DNA from: Rostrohypoxylon terebratum
Taxonomy: Eukaryota > Ascomycota > Sordariomycetes > Xylariales > Hypoxylaceae
DNA length: 64,000 nucleotides
Assembly (NCBI GenBank): GCA_022497145.1
Contig: MU385931.1
Span: 62,001-126,000, forward strand
Reading direction: 5' to 3'
Program-made: the position numbers and the translations under genes
Notes under the pieces: generated by a model
Told to the model about the DNA's origin: nothing
The model's database searches: none
Seen by the model: only the letters and a program-made list of their open reading frames with translations
Shown here: positions 1-11,529 of the stretch, piece after piece
How the letters are laid out: every line of letters starts with the position of its first letter
Numbering within the stretch: position 1 is the stretch's first letter

Positions 1-255
1 TAGTTAACAATGCCGGCGATCCCTCAAGAAGACGAAGTCTACGATTGTTGTTGGGGGATATATGCTCACCACAGCTGCGGTCATGAGATAGTCATCCCAT
101 CCCCACGTTACTCGCTTGTGCCTACGGACCGCTAGGCGAGCCAAGACGAATCCCAAGGCGATTATCTGGAAGATCCAAGTAATAGCCATGATCATAGGCC
201 CCCGGCCAAGATTATCTCGGTCAACGGGTGGAGGAGTACTGCTCGAGGAAGACAT
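1..255 (-). CDS. Rhodopsin-domain (PTH11-like) integral membrane protein, 5' part only
   Basis: Partial gene running off the left edge. The first exon reads from an ATG at 255 to about 70, where a GTGAGC donor begins, and the remaining exons lie outside the window. The 62 visible residues have a Ser/Pro-rich head, a first hydrophobic helix (MAITWIFQIIALGFVLARLA), a basic loop, and WGWDDYLM, the W-DD-Y signature at the start of helix 2 in the fungal rhodopsin-domain family of seven-helix membrane proteins. An in-frame ATG at 426 exists, but its 57-residue extension does not look like this family, so the 255 start is preferred. Members are plasma-membrane proteins, mostly of unknown ligand. It is the left neighbour of a metabolite cluster, but whether it belongs to it cannot be told. 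Confidence 0.7.
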
Positions 256-1226
256 GATGACTAAAATGCCTTTTCTAGGGGCGATTGCGACACTGGGCAG
301 TAACGGAGAATATAGCCCTGGAGACGAATCAACCAGCGATAGTAAGTATTGACAATAAGGGAGCACAAACGGCATCAAGTATGAGGGGGAAGTGTTGATA
401 CGTGCAAGTCTTATAGTACATACCATGTACTAACCACAGGGCCAGCCTATTGGTGTTCCCGCAGGCTCACCAGGCAAATGGAAAGCAACCTCCATGGCGT
501 GTATCGGGAATTCACACCCTCTGCCAAGATTATGGATCATGGAAACGAAGGGTGGTTACACTTCCTTTAACCTGCTTCATGGCTTCTCAGCCTTGAGCCT
601 TGAACTTTGAATGTAACGCCAGGATTATATAAGCGCTAGATAGTGAAACGTGCTTCTAAATGTGTGGTTGTATCTTTTCGATATACTGCCTCGAGGGGTG
701 TTTGGAAAGAAAGGGGCGTAGATGTATAAACATCCACCTGCGTCTTGGGTCCTTTTTAGGTAGGTACCTAGTAAGTACCTAGTAGTGGCAGTGTGGTAGT
801 ATTATAGATCATTACCTACCTGTAGGTTACTTTTGATAATGTAACCTTGTAATTGGTGTCGATAATAACATGCATACAGTCATAATCACGAGGTTTGATC
901 GGCTGCTTTCGTGGCTCTTTGTCACTCCTTGTCCCGGATCCTTCTAGCCAGTTGACTGTTGATGAATCGGCCCCCTATATTATCGTTACACACAGCCTTG
1001 TCCCAATATGGGACTGAGAGCCTGCAGGTTGTTCCCTAACCAACAACCAACAACCAACAACCAACAGCTCGTAATAGGAGGCCGTTGGTTGGAGAGAAAA
1101 AAAAAAGTCGAGTAAATTTCCAAACTTGGAATCCTAGATACTCACAAACCATCCCTCCAGCCCAAATCTCCCAACCGCCTCCCCAACGTCATTCATCGCG
1201 TAGATTCAACTTCTACCATCGCCACC
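256..1226. other. Intergenic region before P450-1
   Basis: There is no convincing gene here. The stretch holds a cluster of TAGGTACCTA-like words at 757-785, a (AACCAAC)x4 tandem repeat at 1038-1065 and a poly-A run near 1097. It separates two outward-facing genes and so should carry both promoters. The P450-1 start has a good fungal context (CACCATGG). Confidence 0.6.
1038..1065. repeat. Tandem repeat, 4 x AACCAAC
   Basis: Four perfect copies of the 7-mer AACCAAC at 1038-1044, 1045-1051, 1052-1058 and 1059-1065, about 160 bp upstream of the P450-1 start codon. Confidence 0.95.
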
Positions 1227-2905
1227 ATGGAAACTCTCTCTAGCTTGTTATCATGGCAGAGCATTATCTCCACTATCGTCCTTTACTACGTGACAGTCGC
1301 GCTGTACCGGCTGTATCTACATCCTCTAGCTCGGTTCCCTGGCCCTAAACTCGCAGCTGTGACGCGATGGTACGAAGGCTACTACGATCTTTACCAACCC
1401 GGCCAGTATACCTTCAAGATTGCAGAATTGCATAAGCAATATGGTGAGGAGCAACCAGCCCTGTGTGCTGTGGCGTCATTACTCATACACATGTTGGACA
1501 GGCCCAATAATTCGCATAAGCCCCTACGAGCTTCACGTGAATGACGCAGCTTTCTTCGACACTCTATATGGTCGGCAGGAAGGGGTATGGCATAAGTACG
1601 ATTGGTCGGTCAATGCCTTCGCGACGAAAGGTGCTACTATCTGGACGGCCGATCACAACCTCCACAAGAACCGTCGTCTGCCATTAAATCCCTACTTCTC
1701 CAAGGTCAAGGTGTCGAACCAGGAGGACATGATTATGAGACACATCCAAACTCTTTTTGAGAGGTTATCGGGCTTTGCTGCGTCTCAGAAGACTTTCGAC
1801 GCCGGCGCTGCATTTACTGCATTTGTGCGAGATGTTGTCAATGAGTATATATTTGGGAAGCATTATAATGATCTTAAAAAGGAGGACTTTGATGCCGGTA
1901 TGGTGGTCGCGGCACAGGCAGGCGGTCTCTTATGGCGTACTACGAAGTTTATACGCTTCTTCGGTCCCCTCATGCGATCCATCCCGCCGCAGTGGATCAT
2001 GGCAGTCTCCGACCCTGTCATGAAAGACTTCTTCCGATTCATGATAGTAAGCATCACCTAGCAGAAGATACGACTTTTTCAACAGCTCACACATGCATAG
2101 GTCTGCATGAATGATACCAAGAACCTTATGAAGGCGGCAGTATCCCCAGATGATGACGGCCCACGAACACTAGTCCATGAAATCATGCAGTCCAAGCTTC
2201 CACCCCAAGAGAAGTCATTTGAACGAGTATTTGACGATGTAAATACCACAACGGGCGCTGGTTACGAGACAACAGCTGCTGTTATACGAATCGCCGCCTT
2301 TCACATCTACAGTAACCCGGAAATTCTCCAGAAGCTCCGTGCCGAACTTGCTACTGCCCCCAACCATGACTGGAAGACGCTCGAGCAGCTTCCATACTTG
2401 ACTGCCGTCATTATGGAATCTATGCGTCTGGCTCCAGCTATAGCCACCCGCAGTGCTCGTATCGCGCAGGACAAGGACCTCGTCTACGCAGACTGGAGGA
2501 TACCAGCTGGCACACCCGTCGGGATGACCTTACACCTACTTCACCAGAATGAGGAACAATATCCGGAGCCGCAGCGGTTCAACCCTGATCGATTCATGGA
2601 TCCCAATCCATGGCAGTTAGGCAACAAGACCTTTGTGCCTTTCGGAAAAGGAAAGCGTAATTGTCTTGGGATGCAGTAAGTACCCTCCGAAGTCCACAAT
2701 CCACCATATGTTACGCAGACTAATGTCGTGATTTAGTCTTGCTTGGGCTGAGATCTACCTACTGCTTGGCCACATAGTGCCACGCTTTGAATTCAAGTTT
2801 CCCACAACAAAGGCAGAGGACTTCTACGTTACCAAAGACAACTTCGCCCTCTGCACACCATGCATGGGAGTTGTCCCTGCTCTTGTTACTGAAGTTACAG
2901 TATAA
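1227..2905 (+). CDS. Cytochrome P450 monooxygenase 1 (trichodiene-oxygenase-like)
   Basis: Four exons: 1227-1443, 1502-2046, 2101-2675, 2737-2905, giving 501 residues. The protein starts with a hydrophobic ER anchor, then the proline-rich hinge HPLARFPGPKLAAVTRWYEG. The I-helix oxygen-binding motif is AGYETT, the K-helix ExxR is ESMR, and the haem loop is FGKGKRNCLG with axial Cys442. The N-terminal third resembles CYP58/trichodiene-oxygenase-type enzymes, but the substrate cannot be read from sequence. All introns are short with clean GT...AG ends (GTGAGG, GTAAGC, GTAAGT donors). It lies head-to-tail with OMT-1 (577 bp gap), consistent with oxidation followed by O-methylation of one metabolite. 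All catalytic motifs are intact, so it is probably functional. Confidence 0.92.
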
Positions 2906-3482
2906 GGATTTTGATTACATACCTACCTAGTAGGTAGGGATCTAAAAGGGTTATCGGGTTATTGTTACGGGTTTGATGTTGGTATATTGGCGGTAATTTG
3001 ACATTGCATTTGACTGATCTAATCCCTGAACCTTGACTGCGCTGCGCCATTTAGAGTAAACCTGCTATAGAAAAAGAAAAAGAAAAACTACTATGTAGGT
3101 AGTATGTACCTGTGTATCATTACTAGAAATACTGGTACTTGATAGGTACTCGAAAGTGCCATTCCACAACGCCTAGCACATGTCCGTGCCTTTCAGCTGC
3201 AGCAGGTGTCATTCAGCAATCCATCGCATTTTTATTGCCACTCCCCCCTTGCCAATAATCAGGTAGTATTGACCTCTAACCCCCAATTCATCCCCCGAGC
3301 TCCGCTTCCTCTCTCTTACGGATAGCCTCAACGAGGTATATCGAGATGGCATATACAGAGTCGACAGATAGGTACCTATCTAGGTACCTAAGACCTAGGT
3401 ACGTATTAATATATGAGAATTCCAGTGCTAGCTTTGTCACCGGCGTAGATTCGCTTTCCGCCCTCCTACCAAAAGAGCGAAA
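2906..3482. other. Intergenic region, P450-1 to OMT-1
   Basis: Contains the P450-1 3' end and the OMT-1 promoter. A dense run of TAGGTACCTA-type palindromic words lies at 3368-3404, less than 120 bp upstream of the OMT-1 start. No gene is seen. Confidence 0.6.
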
Positions 3483-5153
3483 ATGGCCTCCCACACCCTC
3501 GATTCGCGCATTATCCAATTGGCCCGGACCATTAGCACGTCCGTTGCTAAAATTGACGCTGCTCTAGCAGCAAATGACCTTCCAAGTCCCTCCTTTGACG
3601 AGGATGCGCCGGCAGGCTATCTTCCCCCCGAGATCTTAGGGGTTCAAGATGAGGTACTAGATGCCACGACCGAGCTACACGATTTATTGCTTGAGCCATT
3701 GCATTTGATCAAGAAGCACAGCGGGGTGAGTAAGCGGTTGATAATTCCCAACATTGGAGGGCCGTCCTTTGAGTTCGTCAAGCTAATCCGTAGTAACTTT
3801 GAGAGTAACAACTCGGTATGCCTCCAAGCCATTTCTCGATATGGCATCGCAAACCTTGTTCCTTCAGGGGGGCGCGTCTCATTTGCAGACCTAGCCAAAC
3901 AGACAGGCCTAGAGGAGCAGATGATCGCGCGCTTACTACGACATGCTATGACGATGCGGATATTTCGCGAACCTGAGCCTGGACAAGTTGCCCATACGAA
4001 GGCGTCCAAGTTAATTGCCAGCTCCCACATGAATGCTTGGCTCAGGATCGGAACCCATGAGATGTGGCCTGCGGCTACTAAGGTAAGGTAGATCAAAGGG
4101 GCCACCGATTACCTTGTTAGCTTCAATTCTCACCATATCTACCTGACACACAGATGTTAGATGCCTTGGAGAAATGGCCAGGATCCCAAGAGCCAAATCA
4201 AACGGTATGGATGGTCTACCTTCCTGAACCCCCCTGTCCAACAGCCTGATAATACAATGAATGACTATCTGACATTGCGATTTTGAGCAAAGGGATTCTC
4301 CCTGTCGCAGAATTCTACTCAATCCATCTACGACTTTGTCGGGAGTACCCCAGAGCGAGGCTCCCAATTCGCCGAAGCTATGGCTATCTGGGCCAGCCGC
4401 CCGGATTACGCGCCATCACACGCGGTCAACGGCTACGATTGGGGCGCCCTGTCCAGCTCGCTTGCCGCCCCCGATCCGAGTAAGCAGCGCATTCTGGTAG
4501 TCGACGTCGGCGGTGCTCAAGGTCATGTGGCCGTGGCCCTGGCACATCAATTCCCACATCTTGAAGTCCTCGTCCAGGATATGGATAAGGTGATTGAGGG
4601 AGTCGAAGAGAGGTTGCCCCAAGACCTGAAGAATGACGGCCGGGTGCGCTTCATGGCACATGATTTGTTCGCTCCGCAGCCCATCAGGGCCAACGTCTTC
4701 TTCTTCCGCTGGATTCTGCATAATTGGGCCGACAAGTACTGTATCACCATACTACGGGCGCATATCCCGGTTCTCGGACCGGGCGTGCGAATTATCGTCA
4801 TGGACACGATTATGCCGGATCCTAGCACGGGGCCTGGAAGCGTCGGCGAGGTGCCTCTGTGGTTTGAGAAGGACTTGAGGTATGTGTGTCCTCGGGCAAG
4901 CTCTTGGAGAATTTCCCACCCTGTCCCTTCACCATATCACGATTTCATACAATTCTCTTTTCGGCGCGATACTAACATTGACAATTGTAGATCTGAGGAT
5001 CTGAACATGGGTGCCGTCTTTAACGCACGAGAACGCACGTTAAGCGAATGGAAAGCCCTTTTCACCGAGGCTGACGCGCGTTTCATTTTGAAGAGTGTAA
5101 ACCGACCAAAGGGCTCGACTTTGTCAATTATAGAAGTAGAGTGGGCTTCGTAG
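3483..5153 (+). CDS. SAM-dependent O-methyltransferase 1 (COMT/sterigmatocystin-OMT-like)
   Basis: Best model is five exons: 3483-3725, 3804-4082, 4154-4204, 4293-4879, 4991-5153, giving 440 residues. The N-terminal part is the winged-helix dimerisation domain. The C-terminal Rossmann domain has the SAM motif VDVGGAQGH, where the usual third Gly is Ala, and the catalytic-His motif RWILHNWAD. The first and last introns are multiples of three without stops, so retention would keep frame; they are called because removing them restores family continuity (HSG to SNNSVCLQA, and KDLR to SEDLNMG). The 51-nt exon 4154-4204 contains the family motif WPGSQEPNQT. The likely role is methylation of a phenol or enol of the cluster product. 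Start context AAAATGG is good. Confidence 0.88.
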
Positions 5154-5766
5154 CAGGAGAGCTGATGGAGGTTTCCTCGGTGTCACATACCTATTCTGAC
5201 CTGTCTTCTCACAAGGTAGATGAGTCAATGATTACACATACCCAGCATGAGCGAATCAAATTTAGAGATATATATTCCCTGTTCACCCCATGTCCTAACA
5301 GACGCTGATCGTATAAAAATAAGCTTAAAGATCATACAGGGGTAGCTGAATGCCGACAAAGTGGGAAAACCAGGATCTGAGGATCATGACCAAAATAATT
5401 AAGGCTGTAGAAATTGTATGGGAAATCTTGAAAGCCTTCATAGCTTCGAGTTGAAAACCCTGATATATCCACTGACAACGCCTTCTAATTTTCTAATCGG
5501 CTAAAATTATGGGGTAAGTCGTCAAAAGGATACCCCTTAGTTCAAGCAGATAAGCCAATGAAGAAGACCTCAAGCCTCCACACAGTACGGATTATCTGTA
5601 TTATTACGGCTTCAACTCACCAATGACATGTGCATGACTTCTGGCCGCGACCTTGCTGTTGTAACACGAGCTGAAATACGAACCGAGACCTGAGTCTAGC
5701 TCCTTGCGCCCTTTCTTTTTCGCGGATACCTGCCTACACTACATAGCACCTACACATATGTGGCAA
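5154..5766. other. Convergent intergenic region, OMT-1 / aminotransferase
   Basis: Lies between two converging genes, so it should contain only 3' ends and terminators. AT-rich, with no ORF or repeat of note. Confidence 0.6.
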
Positions 5767-7695
5767 CTATTTCCAGCCCTCTGCTTCGACCTCCTGTAAG
5801 GTTTTGATCAATCTCCCAAGCCCGATATGCAACGCCTCCTTTTCGACCGCGAAGCTAATACGAAACCAACCAGGCTCTTCTGCAGAATACCAGCTGCCGA
5901 GGCCGAGTCCCACACCAGACGCAAGCAAGCGATTCCACAGCGTCATCTCACGGTCTCGATATAATTTATCATCACACTTGAACAGGTCGGCGGCTGCACC
6001 GTCAGACTTATTGTAAAGATAGCGCTGCAGGTTAACCCAAGCGAAAACGCCAGCATTGCTAAGTTCCCCAGAGTTAGCAGAGTCATGTAGTACAGAGTTA
6101 ACAATCGGCGAGCTTACACCTTAGAGTAATACGAGATATTGTGTTCCCGTAGGAAGGTAGTCAAGATCGCGGAGTGTTCTGCGAGTAGCCTGCGGTTTTT
6201 GTTCATAAAGTCGACCCGAAACCCATCATCCGTCAGCATGTTTGCCCAAATGTCTTGTACGATATACGGTACCCATCCAAGAACACTAAACAAAACTCAG
6301 TTTACGAACCAAACATTATTCATGAATAACTTACCTGATGGTAGACACTGCGGTTATGAGACCTTCGTTCCTAGAGTGAAGCACACCTAACCGAAACCCG
6401 GCTGCGCAGAAGTCCTTACCCATGCCGTAAGCAACATGGACGTTCTGAGGATTGATCTTGTCATCGAGGTTCAAAGCTAATGCAGATGTGAACGGGACTG
6501 CGTCTGGGACTTCTGGGTTGTCGTAAACAGACATTGCGAAAATTTCATCACAAATTAGGTGCAGGTCGTTCTGACCACAGAAACCGGCAATCTCTCGCAA
6601 TGTTTCCACTGGCTATTATCTTGTTAACAAAGTTTGATCCTCATCTCAAAGCCGGTGTAAGTAGGATTGGGCTCACATAGCATCTTCCCAGAGGGTTATG
6701 CGGACTAGAACGCCACGTTAGTTGATACTTAGTCCAAGTCGAAATAGAGGCGGGGATGGGCTTCTCATACTTGCACAGCATCACACCCCGAACCTTCACA
6801 TTATCTTTGGTAGCCTGTTGCAATGCATTCTCCAAGGCCTTCCTATTGATCTCGGGATCAAAGAGATCATCGAGTCCCTGATATCCCTCAACGGACTGAT
6901 AAGTGGCGGGTATCATCACCCCGCGCGCTCTCTCCCCAACACCTTGCGAGATACCAGACCAAAAGGGTACTGGAATGATGATACCCTCGCCATCGCCACA
7001 TATAGACCATGCCAAGGCATCCAGAACTCCTGTATTGAATCGAGGGGTCAATAATCATTACTCATCACAGACAGTCTGGTGGTTTCCCGAGTCTTTCGGC
7101 TCATTGTCTTAGGACGAAGGACAAGGATCCCAGCTCCAGAGACACGCCAAGGGGGGAGGGGCTGAAGCCTAGGTAGATATTCACCTGCTACTCCGGGAAG
7201 TATGAGAAGCTGCTTCTCTAGAATTGGCTTTTCCGCAAAGTTATTTTCGAGGAACGACGTCAGAGCTTTTTTGAGACGCGGGGATCCTCGTGGACCCACG
7301 CCATAACCAAACTGGTCATCTGGGCTGATCGTCAACTTTTCACAGTATGTTAGCAATGACTTGTTGTGGCGTTTCTTTGCACTCTTACGTTGGCCCTAAT
7401 GAATGAAGATACGTCCTCGTATAAAAGAGGATTCTCTGCTACACCGAGGAACACCCTTTAGTTTATCTGTTAGCTTACTTCCTCACTAATGCTTCGTCGA
7501 CATAGTAGCAGACAGCAAAATATGGCAACTGAAGACTTACAAGCCATCTGGGTTTTCTGTGGACCGGAGACTCTTCCTTGTGTCCTCGAGCATATCCCAG
7601 GGTAGGAAGTGGTTCGTGTTGCTGGCAGCCCTCTCAGACAGCCCATACTTCGCGGCGACTTCGTCCACCGGACCTTGAGAGATAGAATTGGACAT
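5767..7695 (-). CDS. PLP-dependent aminotransferase, ACC-synthase-like (class I/II)
   Basis: Eight exons on the minus strand: 7695-7541, 7455-7389, 7335-7185, 7029-6771, 6704-6677 (28 nt), 6612-6335, 6285-6118, 6058-5767, giving 465 residues. Family landmarks in order are FLGVAENPLL, YGVGPRGSPRLKKAL, LPGVAGVLDALAW, the cofactor-binding CNPHNPLG, ICDEIFAMS, and the Schiff-base lysine in YGMGKDFCAAGFRLG. These place it with fungal 1-aminocyclopropane-1-carboxylate-synthase-like enzymes rather than ARO8-type aromatic aminotransferases. True ACC synthase activity is not implied, since fungal relatives include transaminases and C-S lyases. It is divergent from the A-T-TE synthetase (765 bp between starts), which uses alpha-keto acids in all characterised cases, so supplying an arylpyruvate is the best inference. 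Confidence 0.9.
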
Positions 7696-8460
7696 AGCGT
7701 AAAACTGACCTAAGGACTATGCAAAGGATTTGGAAAAGCAAGGTATGAATGATTAAAATCAACTATATCTCATTTCAGGTACCTATCTTAAAACGCTACT
7801 TATGGCGATGTTATTGCGATATAACACCCTACACCCACCTCCCTGTAACATATAATGCTTAGGTACTGGGTACTGGGTACATATATGGTCGGCATATGCA
7901 GTCGACATATGCCGCCAATAGTAAACATCTTATAGCTCAAGTCCGGCGGCGGCAAGGGGGGAGGGTGTGTGTGTAAAAAAGTAGGTAGACTATGCCTAAA
8001 TCTACCTCTGCTGACATGGATGCATCTGCTGACGTTTTACAGAGTAACGACCGCCCCCAATAGTCTGGATATAGCCTTGCTGTCATGCTTCACACTTGCT
8101 TGCAGCCTAGGCAGGTACTTACCATGTGAACTGGTCTCGGCGTTGGGCTGCAGCAGGCTGATAACAATGGCTAGAGAAACCTTACCGAAGGAAGAGGCAT
8201 GCATGCGTGCAGTTGAATAGGTACCTACGTAGTGCTAGGTACCTACCTGTATAGTTGCATGGCAGAATGGAATACGACTCAAGGAAGTTGGCAAAAGATG
8301 CAAATCTGATTCAAGAGATCTTGACTTCCATTCACTGTCAAGTTCATTACATATTTCATGGTATCCGTTGGCACCATCGTAGCGTCGGCAAGAGCGTACA
8401 GCATGCAGCTGCACTGACCCAACTGTCCATTTGTCCATCTATTGGCCCACACCCACAGCC
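7696..8460. promoter_or_regulatory. Divergent promoter of aminotransferase and A-T-TE synthetase
   Basis: The two start codons face away from each other across 765 bp. The region holds a 9-bp inverted repeat CGGCATATG (7890-7898) / CATATGCCG (7906-7914), which shows the CGG...CCG half-site layout bound by fungal Zn(II)2Cys6 regulators. It also holds TAGGTACCTA-type clusters at 8218-8249 and the direct repeat TACTGGG near 7864-7876. Co-regulation of the two genes is inferred from geometry, not shown. Confidence 0.6.
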
Positions 8461-11400
8461 ATGGATTTCTTGAAGCTGATACCAACCGCAGTGCAAATGC
8501 TCTCGTTCGTCAAGCACCGCGAGAAAAGCTTACACACACCTTCCACTAATATCACCGAAGCCTCGAGAGTTCAACATCTTAACAAAGCCTCAGAGGTATG
8601 CTTGCAAGACGTTCTCCGGGTGAGAGCAGAGTCGCTCCCGACGAAACACTTGCTATTTTACCAACTAGGCGGTACCTCATCACACCCTAAACGGGTGTCA
8701 TACAGAATATTATATGACGAGGCAAAACAGAATAGTCTCCGGATCGCAGCCTTAGTCAACTTTAGCCCTGGAAAGCCCGTGCTTGTTCATCTCGAACATC
8801 ATTGGGATACGATTCTCTGGGTCTGGGCTGTGATTCTAGCCGGGGGCGTTCCGGTGCTATCCCCACCGTTAAGCAATGTGGAAGAACACCGAGAGAAACA
8901 CCTTCAGGTCTTATCACAGCTTCTCGAGTCGCCTATATGCATCACGAGAGAGGCCTCTCTACATCTTTTTGCAGGTAGCAATCACACGTTCCACCTACAT
9001 TCTATAGAAACTCTGCTACAGAAGCCACCCACAATAAGAAGCGGAAACAAAGAAGCAGTCAAAAAAGGAGTTTCCAATGGAGATTCTCTAGCAATGCTAA
9101 TGCTCACCTCGGGGAGCTCTGGGAACGCAAAGGCCGTATGTCTCTCACACAGGCAGATACTAGCTGCGGTTTCCGGAAAGGCGTCTGTACGCCCCTTGCC
9201 ATCAGATGGCGCGTTCCTCAATTGGATCGGCCTTGATCATGTGGCGAGTTTGATCGAGATACACATCCAAGCCCTTTGGCTGGGCGTCGACCAAGTACAC
9301 GTTCATGCCGCAGACGTTGTGGCTTCACCGTCGCTCTTCCTGGATCTGCTTAGCAAGCACCGTGTCTCCCGTTCCTTTGCACCTAACTTCTTCCTGGCTA
9401 AGTTGGTGAAGGAATGCGATAGTCCCGATAAACCTCCGTCTCGCCACTGGGATCTCTCTAATCTGACCGTGCTCGCATCTGGCGGGGAGGCTAACGATAC
9501 CCGAACATGCGCTGCTGCATCAGCTTTATTCGCTAAGTACGGCGCATCGCCCGCGGTCATCACGCCTGGATTCGGCATGACGGAAACCTGTGCTGGCGCC
9601 ATATTCAATCTTGACTGTCCTCGATCAGATCTCGAGAAGGCCCGGAGCATCGCCTCTGTCGGGCGTTGCATGCCAGGCATCGAGATGCGTATCATAGATA
9701 GCGCAACTGGACAAGCCGTTAAATTTTGCCAACCTGGTCACCTTGAGATTCGCGGTGCTGTTGTCTTCAAAGGCTATTACCGCAATCCGGCCGCCACCAC
9801 TGATGCCTTTACTCCCGACGGTTGGTTTCGAACGGGTGATGAGGGGAGTATAGACGCTAAGGGGAACCTGAGCCTCATAGGCCGGGTCAAGGACGTCATA
9901 AACATCAACGGAGTCAAGGTCGTGACAGCCGATGTACAGACGTCTCTGGAGGCAGCGCTGAGCACGTGCGCCCTCCGTGTAGTGAGCTTTCCGTCACGGG
10001 CCCCTGGCGCTGCCACCGAGCAAATCACCATCGCGTACATACCCAATAAACCAATAGACGCAGAGAGCGTGGTCGAAATCGATGGGTTGGCAGCTCAAGC
10101 ATGTAGCCTAGTCACTACAGCTTGTCGACCTGTTATCTTCGGCGTAGGATCGGAGACCCTACCATTGCTTCCTTTAACCACATTGGGGAAGATTTCAGGA
10201 GCCAAGATGCGGGCTCTGTTTGAAGCGGGTGTATTCGAGAAAGATGTCACACGTCACCGCGAGATTATGGACGAGTTCAGGCGGCAGAAACAGTTGTCAT
10301 GGGTAGACGAATCGCTCAATGAGACAGAGATTCTGCTACGCGCAGATATTGCAGATATCAGGGGAATGACAGATATCGAGGAGATCGGCGTCGAGACGAA
10401 TATTTTCCAATTCGGCTTCACATCCATGGACGTTATACGATTAAAGCACCGGCTAGACAACCGGCTCGGTATCACCGTGGCTACGGCTATGCTCTTGAAG
10501 CACCCGACAATACGGTCTCTAGCCGAAGCTTTAGACAAATCAAAAGCGGCACTGTCTGGTGACGCACCATCTGATGCTCTCCCTGCTGCCAGCGGTTTCA
10601 AGGACGTTGATGGAGATGGGGACGAAGATATTGACCCTACTAGTCAATTTGTGGTATCGGAGACTGTGTACGATCCAGTGGTCGTGCTGCGTTCTTCTGG
10701 CACCAAAACACCGCTATGGCTTGTCCATCCTGGTGTCGGCGAAGTTCTCGTCTTCGTGGGATTGGCCCAACATATGAGCGCCGACGACCGTCCAATATAC
10801 GCACTCCGTGCACGGGGGTTCGAGTCCGGCCAACCCCAATTTACAGACATCGACGAGACAGTCACGACCTACGTGTCGGCGGTTCGCCAAAAGCAGCCAA
10901 AAGGACCGTACGCAATTGCAGGATATAGCTACGGCACGATGCTCGCCTTTGAGATGGCCAAGAGGCTCGAAGGCGACGGACCGGGAGAGACTGTAGGCTT
11001 CTTAGGGAGTTTCAATCTCCCGCCACACATCAAGATGCGTATGCGGCAGCTTAGCTGGAACATGTGCCTGCTGCACCTGTCGCAGTTCCTAGGCCTCGTC
11101 TCCGCTTCCTTTGCGGATGAGGAGTCTGCAGCACCCAGCGACTCCCCATACCGCAGAGCGACCCGCAGAGAAGCTCTCGCTCGGGTCCTCGAGACCGTCG
11201 AAGAATCGCGCATGCGCGATCTCGGCCTTGGGGCGCGCGAGCTTGCGCGATGGGCTGACGTGGCACATGGGCTGCAGAGCATGGCTGTCGATTACGAGCC
11301 GTCAGGCGTTGTGCCGTCCATCGACGTCTTTCACGCGGAGCCCCTGAAGGTCGCAGCGCCGTCGCGAGAGGTGTGGGTGACGGAGCACTTGAGCAGGTGG

Positions 11401-11529
11401 AAAGACTTTAGTCGAAGCGAGCCTCGATTCCACGAGGTTGGCGGTGCCCATTACACCATGATTGGGCCCGAATATGTAGCCAACTTTTCGCAAAAGTTGA
11501 AGGCTGCGTTGTATTCAAGGGGTGTGTAA
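8461..11529 (+). CDS. NRPS-like A-T-TE enzyme (arylpyruvate-dimerising quinone/furanone synthetase type)
   Basis: Single exon of 1022 residues from the ATG at 8461 (CACAGCCATGG); an in-frame TTG at 8431 is not used as a start. The adenylation domain (about 20-590) shows LTSGSSGNAKAV, NWIGLDHVASLIEIH, PGFGMTETCAG, GWFRTGDEG and KDVININGVKV. The thiolation domain (about 615-690) carries the phosphopantetheine Ser655 in FGFTSMD. The thioesterase (about 745-1020) has GYSYG (Ser823), a candidate Asp955 and His997 in GGAHYTM. There is no condensation or reductase domain, so no peptide is made. This layout matches atromentin, polyporic acid, didemethylasterriquinone, aspulvinone and phenguignardic acid synthetases, which couple two arylpyruvates. 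The specific aryl group is not predictable here. It is the core gene of the cluster. Confidence 0.95.
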   Translation: MDFLKLIPTAVQMLSFVKHREKSLHTPSTNITEASRVQHLNKASEVCLQDVLRVRAESLPTKHLLFYQLGGTSSHPKRVSYRILYDEAKQNSLRIAALVNFSPGKPVLVHLEHHWDTILWVWAVILAGGVPVLSPPLSNVEEHREKHLQVLSQLLESPICITREASLHLFAGSNHTFHLHSIETLLQKPPTIRSGNKEAVKKGVSNGDSLAMLMLTSGSSGNAKAVCLSHRQILAAVSGKASVRPLPSDGAFLNWIGLDHVASLIEIHIQALWLGVDQVHVHAADVVASPSLFLDLLSKHRVSRSFAPNFFLAKLVKECDSPDKPPSRHWDLSNLTVLASGGEANDTRTCAAASALFAKYGASPAVITPGFGMTETCAGAIFNLDCPRSDLEKARSIASVGRCMPGIEMRIIDSATGQAVKFCQPGHLEIRGAVVFKGYYRNPAATTDAFTPDGWFRTGDEGSIDAKGNLSLIGRVKDVININGVKVVTADVQTSLEAALSTCALRVVSFPSRAPGAATEQITIAYIPNKPIDAESVVEIDGLAAQACSLVTTACRPVIFGVGSETLPLLPLTTLGKISGAKMRALFEAGVFEKDVTRHREIMDEFRRQKQLSWVDESLNETEILLRADIADIRGMTDIEEIGVETNIFQFGFTSMDVIRLKHRLDNRLGITVATAMLLKHPTIRSLAEALDKSKAALSGDAPSDALPAASGFKDVDGDGDEDIDPTSQFVVSETVYDPVVVLRSSGTKTPLWLVHPGVGEVLVFVGLAQHMSADDRPIYALRARGFESGQPQFTDIDETVTTYVSAVRQKQPKGPYAIAGYSYGTMLAFEMAKRLEGDGPGETVGFLGSFNLPPHIKMRMRQLSWNMCLLHLSQFLGLVSASFADEESAAPSDSPYRRATRREALARVLETVEESRMRDLGLGARELARWADVAHGLQSMAVDYEPSGVVPSIDVFHAEPLKVAAPSREVWVTEHLSRWKDFSRSEPRFHEVGGAHYTMIGPEYVANFSQKLKAALYSRGV

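Noticed and set aside
8431..8460. Ten-codon N-terminal extension of the A-T-TE enzyme
   Set aside because: Begins at TTG; the ATG at 8461 has the better context and fits the family start.
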